A stretch of 64,000 bases of DNA from Alphaproteobacteria bacterium (GCA_024279035.1 JAJRSA010000032.1:87652-151651); one strand, 5' to 3'. Numbered from the stretch's first letter, positions 19,075 to 33,010 are shown. The notes: generated by a model from the letters alone, not told the origin. Numbers and translations are program-made.

Positions 19075-20687
19075 AATGGGATATCCATAAAGCTAATATT
19101 GACGCACAGGGTGTCCAAGATTTCTTTTGGCCTTTTGCGGTCAATGAGATTATGGACTTTAATATCCAACTCCTAAATGACACGGCACGAGTATGCCAAA
19201 AACATGCGCGAGGGAAAGCTGTCTATAACTCTGAGCTTGTGCCATATTTTTCTATTTTAAAATATTTTCTTACTGAATCGACACATATCTTTCGCGCCCT
19301 TTTACTAAAAAAAAGAAGAGAAGAAGCGGGTTTGTTTCCTGATATTCCTGACTATTGGCTCTATACGAAAGATGTATGGAGAGAACAAGGGATGGAGACA
19401 GCTCGTGTTCTAGATCCTCTCGCGTGTCCTGTCTCTGTGCCGAGTATCTGGTCACGTTTGTGTCACCCTAAAAATGCCTTACGTCTTATAAAAAAGTTCA
19501 ATCCTCAAAGAGGAGGTCTGGATATTGACGGCCTTAAAATTTTACCTCTGACGCCTGAGCGCCTACGAGAGTCTATTATTACAACAGAGCGTACAAGTCT
19601 GATTGTCCATCACGCTAAGTCCATAGCCCAAGAGGTTATTTTTTCACGCTCTGCACGTTGGTTTTCTCCTATTGAATCCCATAATTTTGTACCAACAGCC
19701 GCACAAATAGAACTTGAAGAGGACATATTGGATGTCTTACATACTGTTTGTTTAAAATGGGATATTTCTTTCAGATCTGATTTAAAAGACTATATCAGAG
19801 ATATTCTGCATAAGGGGGCTGGACTTTTGAATGTGCACTATAAGAGATTAAATGAAAATCCAGATGGCTTGCCCAGTCACATTTGGACAGGTACAGGCGG
19901 AAATGTGTGGGACTTGTTACTTCGCCTTGCCGTGATGGCTCAAGGGGGGCGAGCGCAAGGGCATGATCACGGAACTCCGGCGGGTTTAATGCAAGCACCA
20001 ACGGTTCCCTTCATAGAATTATGGGGATGTACTCAATTTGTAACCTATTCAGAAAGGCATGCGCAATTTTTGCAAAAAATGACACAAAAAATGCCAACAC
20101 TCCACCAGAGTGCTCCCGAGATAATAAGTGTTTCTCAAACACCTCCTTTCCCCTCTTCTACTGAAGAGGTAGAAGAGAAAATTAAAACAATTATGCTCAT
20201 CTCAACCATTTATGACCGAGATAGAGGGCGCTTGGGGGAAGTTCCTGCGGAGCTTGTGAAAGTAGATCTCCAAGCTCGTGTCATTGCACAGCTTAAAGCG
20301 TGGGGGTACGACGTTATTTTTAAAGCCCACCCCGAAAGCCCAAGTCTGCCTCCGAAAGCTTTTGAATCTCTGGGGGCAAAGATTGAAACACGTCCCTTTC
20401 ATGAAGTCGCTGGGGATGCTGATTTATTTCTGTTTGATTTTGTCTATACGTCTACATTTTATGAGGCTTTGCAAACAACAATACCCATTGTCGTCCTTGA
20501 TACAGAGTCCCTGTCATGGGAGCCAACAATACGCCCTGCTCTTGAAAAGCGTATCTCCCTTGTTAGTGGATTTTATGATGAAAAAAACAGGGCACATGTG
20601 AACTCACAGGATTTACAAATAGCTTTAGAAGAGGCACTCTCTAAAAGATTAGACACATCCTTTTATAAGGAATTTTATGACTTATAA
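19050..20687 (+). CDS. Large putative GT-B-type glycosyltransferase of the pseudaminic acid locus
   Basis: A 545-residue protein without a signal peptide or clear membrane span. The C-terminal third looks like the donor domain of capsule/CDP-glycerol-type transferases: QGHDHGT near 312-318 recalls their QHG loop, FKAHPES near 425-431 and DADLFLFDFVYTSTFYEAL near 453-471 match the usual HPxx and D-x-S/T-TxxEA patterns. The N-terminal 280 residues resemble nothing I know. A role in transferring pseudaminic acid is suggested only by position, between a pse methylase and pseG. The 3' end carries a 19-bp tandem duplication that seems to have shortened the frame. Confidence 0.65.
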   Translation: MVFARKEIEWDIHKANIDAQGVQDFFWPFAVNEIMDFNIQLLNDTARVCQKHARGKAVYNSELVPYFSILKYFLTESTHIFRALLLKKRREEAGLFPDIPDYWLYTKDVWREQGMETARVLDPLACPVSVPSIWSRLCHPKNALRLIKKFNPQRGGLDIDGLKILPLTPERLRESIITTERTSLIVHHAKSIAQEVIFSRSARWFSPIESHNFVPTAAQIELEEDILDVLHTVCLKWDISFRSDLKDYIRDILHKGAGLLNVHYKRLNENPDGLPSHIWTGTGGNVWDLLLRLAVMAQGGRAQGHDHGTPAGLMQAPTVPFIELWGCTQFVTYSERHAQFLQKMTQKMPTLHQSAPEIISVSQTPPFPSSTEEVEEKIKTIMLISTIYDRDRGRLGEVPAELVKVDLQARVIAQLKAWGYDVIFKAHPESPSLPPKAFESLGAKIETRPFHEVAGDADLFLFDFVYTSTFYEALQTTIPIVVLDTESLSWEPTIRPALEKRISLVSGFYDEKNRAHVNSQDLQIALEEALSKRLDTSFYKEFYDL

Positions 20688-20700
20688 GGAATTTTATGAC
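20663..20700 (+). repeat. Perfect 19-bp tandem duplication at the end of the GT-like gene
   Basis: TTATAAGGAATTTTATGAC occurs at 20663-20681 and again at 20682-20700 with no mismatch and no spacer. The second copy supplies the TAA stop at 20685-20687. Without it the frame would continue DVGT and end at a TGA (20713-20715) overlapping the ATG of pseG. Confidence 0.95.
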
Positions 20701-20711
20701 GATGTTGGAAC

Positions 20712-21749
20712 ATGATCTATTTTCGCTGTGATGTCTCCGAGACAATAGGCATAGGAAACCTAAGGCGATGCCTAATCTTGGCACGGGCGTTGAATGCACA
20801 TGACACAACATGTTTTATTCTCCCCGAAGATACAGATGAAAACACTTTAAAGCTCATTCATGAATCTAGATCTTCTGTTCATCTCGTGCCTAAGGCTCTC
20901 AGCTATGAGCATAAAATCTCCCATTATCCCAAAGACGCCCAAAATATCATTCTAGATCTAGGGCATCGGCAAAATTTAGAGCACCCTCTCCCCTTGATTT
21001 CCTATCTCAAAGCCCTAGATCACTCCAAATACACAATTGTCATGATGGATGGCTTAAGCGATGATTCTTTTCGTGATGAGCGCGCCCCAAAAATAAAAGC
21101 TTTGATTCAGCCCTATTGGGGTACAGACACACAACGTCCTCCCAATGCAGAGCATTGGCTCCACGGACAAGACTATGTGTTGTTAGATGAAATCTATATA
21201 AACGCTTATCGCCAAAGACAAACTACTTCTCCTCAAAAAATTCTTATAACATTTGGAGGGGCAGACCCACAAACAAATACACTTCGTGTTGTAAATAGCC
21301 TTAAGGATCTATCGAATATAGAGATGAGGGTAATTGTTGGGCCTTTTTTCTCAAAAGAACATGTGTGCGCCTTAAAAAAATTATCTGCTCATGTGACCCT
21401 TATTCATGACCCAAGTGATCTTTTGGTGCACTATCAATGGGCGGATTTAGGGATTTGTGCATCAGGCACGACCCGTTATGAAGCGGCTGCCTGTGGACTT
21501 CCCCTCATTGTGACCTCCCTCTATCCCGAACACCAGAGTTTAAGCGAAAATTTTGCGTCCTATGGCACAACATATTACGCAGGCTATTATAAAGATATGT
21601 CTCCCGAGGATTGGGCGCGTATTGTAATGGATATACAAAATAATCAGGAGCTCTATACAGGAATGGTCAATGCTTTGGAGCAGATAGACCATACAGGAAA
21701 CGGCGCCCAAAATCTTGCGCAAGCGCTCCTCAAGATTTTTCCCTTATGA
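20712..21749 (+). CDS. pseG: PseG-like UDP-sugar hydrolase with an altered active site
   Basis: A 345-residue GT-B-fold hydrolase related to PseG, which removes UDP from 2,4-diacetamido-2,4,6-trideoxy-L-altrose in pseudaminic acid synthesis. It opens with FRCDVSETIGIGNLRRCL, where the family reads GxGHxxR; the catalytic His (His17 in Campylobacter PseG) is Asn16 here. The UDP-binding region is intact: ITFGGADPQTNT, and ASGTTRYEAAACGLP near the end. The enzyme may work with another base, have lost activity, or act on another sugar. It is the last gene of the pse operon before the rRNA operon. Confidence 0.8.
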   Translation: MIYFRCDVSETIGIGNLRRCLILARALNAHDTTCFILPEDTDENTLKLIHESRSSVHLVPKALSYEHKISHYPKDAQNIILDLGHRQNLEHPLPLISYLKALDHSKYTIVMMDGLSDDSFRDERAPKIKALIQPYWGTDTQRPPNAEHWLHGQDYVLLDEIYINAYRQRQTTSPQKILITFGGADPQTNTLRVVNSLKDLSNIEMRVIVGPFFSKEHVCALKKLSAHVTLIHDPSDLLVHYQWADLGICASGTTRYEAAACGLPLIVTSLYPEHQSLSENFASYGTTYYAGYYKDMSPEDWARIVMDIQNNQELYTGMVNALEQIDHTGNGAQNLAQALLKIFPL

Positions 21750-21768
21750 AAGAGTTAAGGAGTTTTCT

Positions 21769-21807
21769 CTTGTGTTTTTATGCTGTCTTCTCTGTTAAAA
21801 ACACAAG
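21769..21807 (+). terminator. Stem-loop after pseG
   Basis: A perfect 12-bp inverted repeat, CTTGTGTTTTTA at 21769-21780 and its complement at 21796-21807, with a 15-base loop, 20 bases after the pseG stop. There is no long T-run on the 3' side, so it may be a weak terminator or an mRNA 3'-end structure separating the pse operon from the rRNA promoters. Confidence 0.55.
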
Positions 21808-21865
21808 GCTATGTGGCTCTTCTTAAGAGATATTTAAAAAAAGTTAAAGAAAAGTAAAAAAAGGG

Positions 21866-21894
21866 TTTACAAATAAACGAGGTGGAGATATAAC
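21866..21894 (+). promoter_or_regulatory. rRNA operon promoter P1
   Basis: TTTACA at 21866-21871 and TATAAC at 21889-21894 are separated by exactly 17 bp, a good sigma-70-type pair about 410 bp upstream of the 16S gene. The bases after the -10 box include ACCCTCCTCGG, a GC-rich discriminator typical of promoters under stringent control. Confidence 0.75.
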
Positions 21895-21956
21895 ACCCTC
21901 CTCGGCAACGGACTGGCAACAGTCAAGCAGTTGAGAAAAACTTTAGAAATAAAGAC

Positions 21957-21985
21957 TTGACGAGGGAATAAAGGGTCGGTATGAT
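21957..21985 (+). promoter_or_regulatory. rRNA operon promoter P2
   Basis: TTGACG at 21957-21962 and TATGAT at 21980-21985, again 17 bp apart, 91 bp downstream of P1. Tandem promoters are usual for rRNA operons. The spacing makes a chance match unlikely. Confidence 0.7.
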
Positions 21986-22302
21986 CCGCTCATCGTTAAA
22001 AATTAAGGGTTAGGTTTTAAGTTTTATTGGAGCCTGATTTTTTATGTGAGCGACTTTCGAGTTGTTAGCATGGATCTTGAACATCGTGAATATGGAAAAA
22101 AGAGTCGCAGGCAGCAGTGTGTGAGTTTGTGTATTGGATACACAAATAAATTATCTGTTTGCATGCGAACTTTTTAAGTTACGTGACGCGCTTTCACTTT
22201 TTAGGAAGTGGAAGCACAATACAAATATGCAAGCAGGTTCTTAAATAAATATACTTTTGGGTTGTCTTTGGATTTATTCAAAGATAATTGCAGATGGGAT
22301 TA
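21986..22302 (+). other. rRNA operon leader
   Basis: About 317 bp between promoter P2 and the 16S gene, with no coding sequence. A small stem (TCTTTG at 22265-22270 with CAAAGA at 22279-22284) lies just before the 16S 5' end. I found no convincing boxA antiterminator sequence and could not identify the 16S processing stalk by eye. Confidence 0.6.
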
Positions 22303-23796
<1,494 letters not shown>

Positions 23797-23879
23797 AAGG
23801 ATGTATCTGGTACATTCATGTGCTGCTGCCGGCGTCTCTTTTTTCCATTGTCGTGTTAGAACCAGAATCGCGGAGATCT

Positions 23880-23956
<77 letters not shown>

Positions 23957-23982
23957 TTTATTGTTGGTTTAGCCAATACCAA

Positions 23983-24058
23983 GGGCCCTTAGCTCAGCTG
24001 GGAGAGCGCCTGATTTGCATTCAGGAGGTCAGCGGTTCGATCCCGCTAGGGTCCACCA
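23983..24058 (+). tRNA. tRNA-Ala (TGC anticodon)
   Basis: A 76-nt tRNA, 26 bases after tRNA-Ile. The acceptor stem GGGCCCT pairs with AGGGTCC and an encoded CCA follows. The anticodon loop TTTGCAT holds TGC, and the T-arm has GGTTCGATCC. Confidence 0.97.
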
Positions 24059-24484
24059 TTTATTGTTGGTTGTTATTTTTTTCTTAAAGACCTTTTTGGT
24101 CTTTAAGTGAGGAATATCCTCAGGTTCTTGTACATCGTAAATAGGTATATAGTATGTTTTAATGTTTTATATTAAAATATGTCCATTTTTTTGGGTGTGT
24201 TTTAAAGGATTGCGACTGCAAGCCCGTGCGTGAGCACGAAGCCTGCGTGGCGTCTGAACGTACAATTTCATTTCCTATGAAATTGTAAAAGCATTAAAAC
24301 AAACATAGGTTACATCATCCTTCCGAGATTCGGATGGTGTAACATAATGGTTCATTGCAGTTATTTGTAGGCGTCCACGCCTACATCCGACATCGAATGT
24401 AATGGATCATTGTCTAGCAAATCAAAATGCTGAGAACATAGTTTCAATGATCATACAGTGACTTTATTTCTGTGTGTGATTTGG
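24059..24484 (+). other. Spacer between tRNA-Ala and 23S with a processing stem arm
   Basis: A 426-bp non-coding spacer. AAATCAAAATGCT at 24419-24431 is perfectly complementary to AGCATTTTGATTT at 27281-27293 beyond the 23S gene; together they would form the 13-bp base of the pre-23S processing stalk cut by RNase III. A near-perfect palindrome TGTAGGCGT/ACGCCTACA lies at 24367-24386. A 56-bp repeat that recurs after the 23S gene lies at 24206-24261. Confidence 0.7.
24206..24261 (+). repeat. Spacer repeat, copy 1 (before 23S)
   Basis: A 56-bp sequence starting AGGATTGCGAC and ending GCGTCTGAACGT. It matches 27303-27358 at all but a few positions. Differences cluster in the loop of an internal hairpin CGTGC/GCACG, whose stem is unchanged, a sign that the RNA structure is maintained. 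Confidence 0.85.
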
Positions 24485-27230
<2,746 letters not shown>

Positions 27231-27302
27231 TTCACTTCATACCCAGTGATAAATTCATTGGATCATTGAAAATGGATCTAAGCATTTTGATTTAATACCT
27301 GC

Positions 27303-27358
27303 AGGATTGCGACCGTAAAGCCCGTGCCATAGCACGAAGCCTGCGTGGCGTCTGAACG
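27303..27358 (+). repeat. Spacer repeat, copy 2 (after 23S)
   Basis: Second copy of the 56-bp unit, in the same orientation, in the 23S-5S spacer just outside the pre-23S stalk arm at 27281-27293. The hairpin stem CGTGC/GCACG is kept while its loop (CATA against GTGA) differs. Confidence 0.85.
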
Positions 27359-27439
27359 CTTGTATATGAACGCACATAATAAAGACAATAAAAGTTATGT
27401 TACAAATTTTAACCTATGTTACCTATAGTGATTTTTGAT

Positions 27440-27557
27440 GATCTGGTGGTTATAGCAGGAGTGCAACACCCCTTCCCATCCCGAACAGGATCGTGAAAAA
27501 CCCTAGCGCCGATGGTACTTTGGCTTAAGCCACGGGAGAGTAGGTCATCGCCAGATC
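27440..27557 (+). rRNA. rrf: 5S ribosomal RNA
   Basis: About 118 nt. The terminal stem GATCTGGTGG...CGCCAGATC is present, with the conserved CCCATCCCGAACAGGATCGTGAAA and GGGAGAGTAGGTC. Ten further bases pair outside it (CTATAGTGAT at 27423-27432 with ATCACTATAG at 27565-27574), a likely processing stem. No tRNA-fMet follows, unlike many alphaproteobacterial operons. Confidence 0.95.
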
Positions 27558-27606
27558 TTCAAAGATCACTATAGTCTCTATATACCTGTTTCGATAACAA
27601 TTTTGG

Positions 27607-27640
27607 AAACGACCCACATTTTATTTAGGGTCGTTTTTTT
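27607..27640 (+). terminator. Rho-independent terminator of the rRNA operon
   Basis: A 9-bp stem (AAACGACCC at 27607-27615 with GGGTCGTTT at 27628-27636), a 12-base loop and a run of T to 27640, 50 bases after the 5S gene. A textbook intrinsic terminator. Confidence 0.93.
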
Positions 27641-27761
27641 GATTTTAGATGTATAAATGGTTCAAAAGTACTATAGTATACAGCGTTTTATAGATCCTGA
27701 GCCTAACACCCTGTCCGAATTTGTGGAACCTCCTCTATTCGCTTGGTCGTTTGAAAAATAA

Positions 27762-29317
<1,556 letters not shown>

Positions 29318-29318
<1 letters not shown>

Positions 29319-29875
29319 TGTCTCTCCTAATTGCCCCTGCAACAGACAATGATATTTCTATACTGGCCGTTCTTCATGTGGAGGGGTGGCATTCTGCCTA
29401 CGCAGGCGCAGTAGATCAGGATTTTCTCAATGGCTTGTCTGTACATGAACGAGAAGAGGGCTGGACAAAGTGGCTGGACAATCCTGAGATATATGCCAGC
29501 ATTGCCTATGTTCAAGATCACCCGGTGGGATTTATCGCCTATGGAAAAATCGAAACCCTTCCTCTGGGGCAATCGACGATCCGTCCCCAATACACCTCCG
29601 AGATCCTCGCCCTCTATATCCTCCCTGATTACTGGAAACAAGGGATAGGAAAAGCCCTGATGATCCATGCCGTTCAAGTTCTCAAAGAGAAAAAGCATTC
29701 AGGCCTTTGCCTATGGGTCTTAGACAAAAACAAAAATGCCTGTGCCTTCTATGAGCGTATGGGCGGACAACGTATTGGTAAACATATGATCGAGATAGGC
29801 CCTTCAAAGGTGAAAGAAGTGTGTTATGGGTGGCGGGATTTGATTAAGATCGTTGAAACTTTTGAACAGGAATAA
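29318..29875 (+). CDS. GNAT family N-acetyltransferase
   Basis: A 185-residue GCN5-type acetyltransferase. Motif A is LYILPDYWKQGIGKALM, with the acetyl-CoA pyrophosphate loop QGIGKA; motif B includes LWVLDKNKNACAFYERMG. The opening VEGWHSAYAGAVDQDFL is typical of general RimI-like/ribosomal-acetyltransferase relatives. The start codon overlaps the guaB stop, so expression is coupled to guaB. Substrate unknown. It could conceivably replace PseH, which is missing from both pse blocks, but the sequence does not look like PseH. Confidence 0.85.
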
Positions 29876-29946
29876 GAAGAGGGCAATGTGTATTATCAAA
29901 TTCATATTTTTTTATATTTGCTTCTCTCAAGCCTCAAGTGCAACAC

Positions 29947-30045
29947 TTAAGAGTTAAGGTGATATTGTTTTAAGTCTTGGATGTAAACCTCTTGAGGTGT
30001 TTTGAAGTCCAAGATTTTTCTTGGACGAGTGTTTATAGTGTAATT
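29947..30045 (-). pseudogene. IS30-family transposase fragment
   Basis: Read on the minus strand, about 33 codons give INTRPRKILDFKTPQEVY and a stop after LNS. This is the characteristic C-terminal block of IS30 transposases (N-x-RPRK-x-L-x-x-x-TPxE). The frame is closed by a stop just upstream and nothing else of the gene remains. It is a scar of a past insertion between guaB-GNAT and pseI, near the junction that splits the pseudaminic acid genes. Confidence 0.8.
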
Positions 30046-30144
30046 ATAAAACTAATTTACTATAATTTAAATCCTTTTTCTTGCAAAAAAGGAGGCGACT
30101 CTCTATACATACAGCCATGTTGAATAAACAACGGATGAATCATC

Positions 30145-31194
30145 ATGAAAAAGACGATAGACATAGACGGATGTACAATTGGACATGGGCAATCCCCCTA
30201 TATTATTGCCGAGCTTTCAGGCAATCATAATGGAGATATTGCGCGGGCTAAGAAGCTGATGAAGGTGGCCAAAGAGTCAGGGGCGAGTGCGGTGAAGCTC
30301 CAGACCTATACGGCGGATTCTCTGACCTTTGATGGATTTACAATTGAGGGCGGAGAGACATGGAAAGGGTTGGATCTCTATAAGCTGTATCAAGAGGCGA
30401 GTACGCCTTATGAGTGGTTTCCTGAACTCTTTGCCTATGCGAAAGAACTGGAGATCACTGTGTTTAGTTCACCCTTTGACGTGGCGGCGGTTGAGCTCTT
30501 GGAAGGGCTGGATACACCAGCCTATAAGATTGCCTCAAACGAGCTTTCTGACTGGCCTTTGGTTGAGGCGGTGGTGAAAACAGGAAAGCCGATTATTATC
30601 TCAACGGGCACGTCGACCAAAGAAGAGGTTGAACAAACAATTAATTTTGTGAAAGAGTGTGGTGGTGAACAGCTTGTGATCCTCCATTGTGTAAGCGCCT
30701 ATCCTGCGCCTGCGAAAGACACGTATTTGGGCACGATGATTGATATCCGAGAGAGCTTTGATGTGCTCTCGGGTTTGTCTGACCATACATTAGGCACAGC
30801 CACAGCGGTGGCAGCTGTTTCTTTAGGCGCGTGTATGATTGAAAAACATATCACGTTGGATCGTAAAGACGGTGGCCCTGACTCGTCGTTTTCTCTTGAA
30901 CCAGATGAGTTGAAAGCTTTGTGCACAGACACGCGCCTTGCATGGGAAAGCATTGAGGGTATAAAATATGGCGGAGAAACCGACCTCAAAGCCAAAGGCA
31001 TTTTCACCCGTCAATATTGGACAATAGAAGACGTCAAAACAGGCGACGAACTCTCTCTCAAAAATATCAAAAGCATCCGTGCCCCCTCTGACGCGGGAGG
31101 CGTAAGCCCTATGTGCTATAAAGACGTCATCGGCGCGACGGCAACAGCCGATATTGAGAAGCACCAACCTGTAAAACAAGACGCGATTGGATAG
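30145..31194 (+). CDS. pseI: Pseudaminic acid synthase PseI
   Basis: A 349-residue NeuB-family enzyme condensing the 6-deoxy-AltdiNAc sugar with phosphoenolpyruvate. The TIM barrel keeps the catalytic set: E23 in IAELSGNHNG, K50 and Q52 in VKLQTY, SSPFD at 108-111, and metal-ligand His213 (SDHT) and His234 (EKHITLDR), with GGPDSSFS after. A C-terminal SAF/antifreeze-like domain follows (about 285-349). It is complete and should be active. It begins the right-hand pse block, and the next gene is a diverged copy of it starting 4 bp after its stop. Confidence 0.95.
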   Translation: MKKTIDIDGCTIGHGQSPYIIAELSGNHNGDIARAKKLMKVAKESGASAVKLQTYTADSLTFDGFTIEGGETWKGLDLYKLYQEASTPYEWFPELFAYAKELEITVFSSPFDVAAVELLEGLDTPAYKIASNELSDWPLVEAVVKTGKPIIISTGTSTKEEVEQTINFVKECGGEQLVILHCVSAYPAPAKDTYLGTMIDIRESFDVLSGLSDHTLGTATAVAAVSLGACMIEKHITLDRKDGGPDSSFSLEPDELKALCTDTRLAWESIEGIKYGGETDLKAKGIFTRQYWTIEDVKTGDELSLKNIKSIRAPSDAGGVSPMCYKDVIGATATADIEKHQPVKQDAIG

Positions 31195-31197
31195 ATC

Positions 31198-32310
31198 ATG
31201 GATAGTACGATACAAATTGATGGACGGACGATAGGCGCAGGGAATGCGCCTTATATTGTAGCGCATATTTCTGGATATGAAAATCTAAAGGAAGCCTGCA
31301 CAATGATTGATCGTGCTAAAGAAGCAGGGGTGGATGCTGTTGCTTTTCCAACCTATACGGAGGATTCTCTGGTTGTCAATTCACGCGCTGAGAGCTTTAT
31401 GCTCTCTGGCGGGCCATGGGAAGGAAAAAACCTTTATCAGCTTTATAAGAAGGTGAAGCCCAAGAATGACCTCATTCCTGATATATTTAAGTATGCACAG
31501 AGCAACAATGTCACAGCATTAAGCGAAGCTTTTGATTCTGATACTGTTTTATCTCTTGAGCAAGATGTAAGTCCTGCCGCCTTTAAAATAGCAGCCAATG
31601 AGTTAGTCGATCTCCCTTTTATACAAACGATCATTGAAACAGGTAAGCCTATCCTGCTTTCAACGGGGGTGGCTACAGAGAAAGAGATTGAAGAGACGGT
31701 TCACTTCATAGGAAGTTATGGAGCCAGAGATCGTTTAATTCTCATTCACTGTGTGAATGCATACCCCGCAAAACCAGAAGAAATGAACCTCAATACAATG
31801 CTTGCCCTAAAAGAAGGGTTTGGACAGGCTGTTGGGTTATCCAATCATGCATTAGAGGTTGGCGTTCCCTTAACGGCCATTCATATGGGCGCTGACCTGA
31901 TTGAAGTGCGCTATGTCCCCGATCGTAAGGCACAAATAGATACATTCTTTGCTCAAGAAATTGAAGGTGTAAAACAACTGACAGACAATTTTATTTTTGC
32001 GCAAGGAGGTAATTTCGAAGATTCCGAACTTTTTTTGCCTGAAAGCCAAGGAAAAGTTGTTTATGCAGATGACATAGATCTTTTAAAAGCACAAATATAC
32101 ACACGTCAATTTTGGACAACTCAAGCTATTCAAAAGGGAGAAATCTTGTCACCCGAGAATGTACGAACTGTACGAACTGTACGAGGGCGTTCGGATATGG
32201 GAGGTGTTAGCCCTCAACGTTATGATGAAGTCTTCAATACGCCAGCAAACAGAAATATACGAAAATACTCTCCTGTTCGTCCAGAAATGATCCTTAACTT
32301 TAACGTTTAA
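31198..32310 (+). CDS. Catalytically degenerate PseI/NeuB paralogue (putative pseudoenzyme)
   Basis: A 370-residue tandem paralogue of PseI, with the whole barrel and the SAF domain (RSDMGGVSP near the end). The active-site residues are largely gone: E23 is His, the NHN triplet reads YEN, the Lys of VKLQTY is Ala and its Gln is Pro, SSPFD reads SEAFD, EKHITLD reads EVRYVPD so the second metal His is Arg, and GGPDSSFS is lost. Only the first metal His (SNHA) remains. The long open frame and tidy fold argue for selection rather than decay, perhaps as a partner or regulator of PseI. Three 9-bp repeats at 32164-32190 encode VRTVRTVRG. Confidence 0.85.
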   Translation: MDSTIQIDGRTIGAGNAPYIVAHISGYENLKEACTMIDRAKEAGVDAVAFPTYTEDSLVVNSRAESFMLSGGPWEGKNLYQLYKKVKPKNDLIPDIFKYAQSNNVTALSEAFDSDTVLSLEQDVSPAAFKIAANELVDLPFIQTIIETGKPILLSTGVATEKEIEETVHFIGSYGARDRLILIHCVNAYPAKPEEMNLNTMLALKEGFGQAVGLSNHALEVGVPLTAIHMGADLIEVRYVPDRKAQIDTFFAQEIEGVKQLTDNFIFAQGGNFEDSELFLPESQGKVVYADDIDLLKAQIYTRQFWTTQAIQKGEILSPENVRTVRTVRGRSDMGGVSPQRYDEVFNTPANRNIRKYSPVRPEMILNFNV

Positions 32311-32312
32311 CC

Positions 32313-32999
32313 ATGCCCCACCCTCTCATCATATTCGGCACAGCCGAGATTGCCTCTCTTGCACATTTCTATTTCACCCATGATAGTGACTATGACGTTG
32401 TCGCCTTTACGGTGGATGATGACTATGTGACTGAGGACATCTATGAAGGAGTGCCTGTGATCCCTTTTAGTGAGGTCGTGGAGAAATACCCTCCGCATGC
32501 GTATGACATGCATGTGGCGCTGTCTTATATGAAGTTGAACCAATTGCGGGAAGAAAAATACCATCAAGCTAAAAAGGCTGGCTATAAATTGGTGAGTTAT
32601 GTGTCTTCCAAGGCCACAACTTGGCCTGATTTATCGGTGGGGGAGAATGTATTTATTTTGGAAGACCAAACGATACAACCCACGGTAAAAATTGGGAATA
32701 ATGTGGTGCTCTGGTCGGGTAATCATATTGGGCATGAGACGGAGATTAGAGATCATACGTATCTCTCCTCGCATGTGGTGGTCTCGGGGCATTGTACGAT
32801 TGGAGAGAGATGTTTCTTTGGCGTGAATGCAACCCTCAAGGATTTTCTAACCATTGGAGATGATGTCTTTGTGGCGATGGATGCCTCTGTGACTAAGAAT
32901 TTACCTAGTGGGTCTGTAGTTTTAGGCGCAGGATCTACCATTTTAGAAGCGGAAGATCGCAAAGCGAAAGCTATTAAAAAATCGTATTTTAAATTGTAA
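32313..32999 (+). CDS. NeuD/PglD-like sugar acetyltransferase, left-handed beta-helix
   Basis: A 228-residue acyltransferase. The N-terminal Rossmann-like part opens LIIFGTAEIASLAHFYF, as in PglD/NeuD. From about 105 on, hexapeptide repeats (VGENVFI, IGNNVVLW, IGERCFFGVNATL, IGDDVFVAMDASV) form the left-handed helix, with the His of GNHIGH in the position of the catalytic base. It could O-acetylate the nonulosonic acid or N-acetylate its 4-amino precursor, the step normally done by PseH, which is missing. It begins 2 bp after the degenerate PseI paralogue. Confidence 0.82.
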   Translation: MPHPLIIFGTAEIASLAHFYFTHDSDYDVVAFTVDDDYVTEDIYEGVPVIPFSEVVEKYPPHAYDMHVALSYMKLNQLREEKYHQAKKAGYKLVSYVSSKATTWPDLSVGENVFILEDQTIQPTVKIGNNVVLWSGNHIGHETEIRDHTYLSSHVVVSGHCTIGERCFFGVNATLKDFLTIGDDVFVAMDASVTKNLPSGSVVLGAGSTILEAEDRKAKAIKKSYFKL

Positions 33000-33010
33000 A
33001 GTATTTAAAG

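Noticed and set aside
31198..32310. The second PseI-like gene as a plain pseudogene
   Set aside because: The frame is open over 370 codons with both domains and normal spacing to neighbours; loss is confined to active-site residues.
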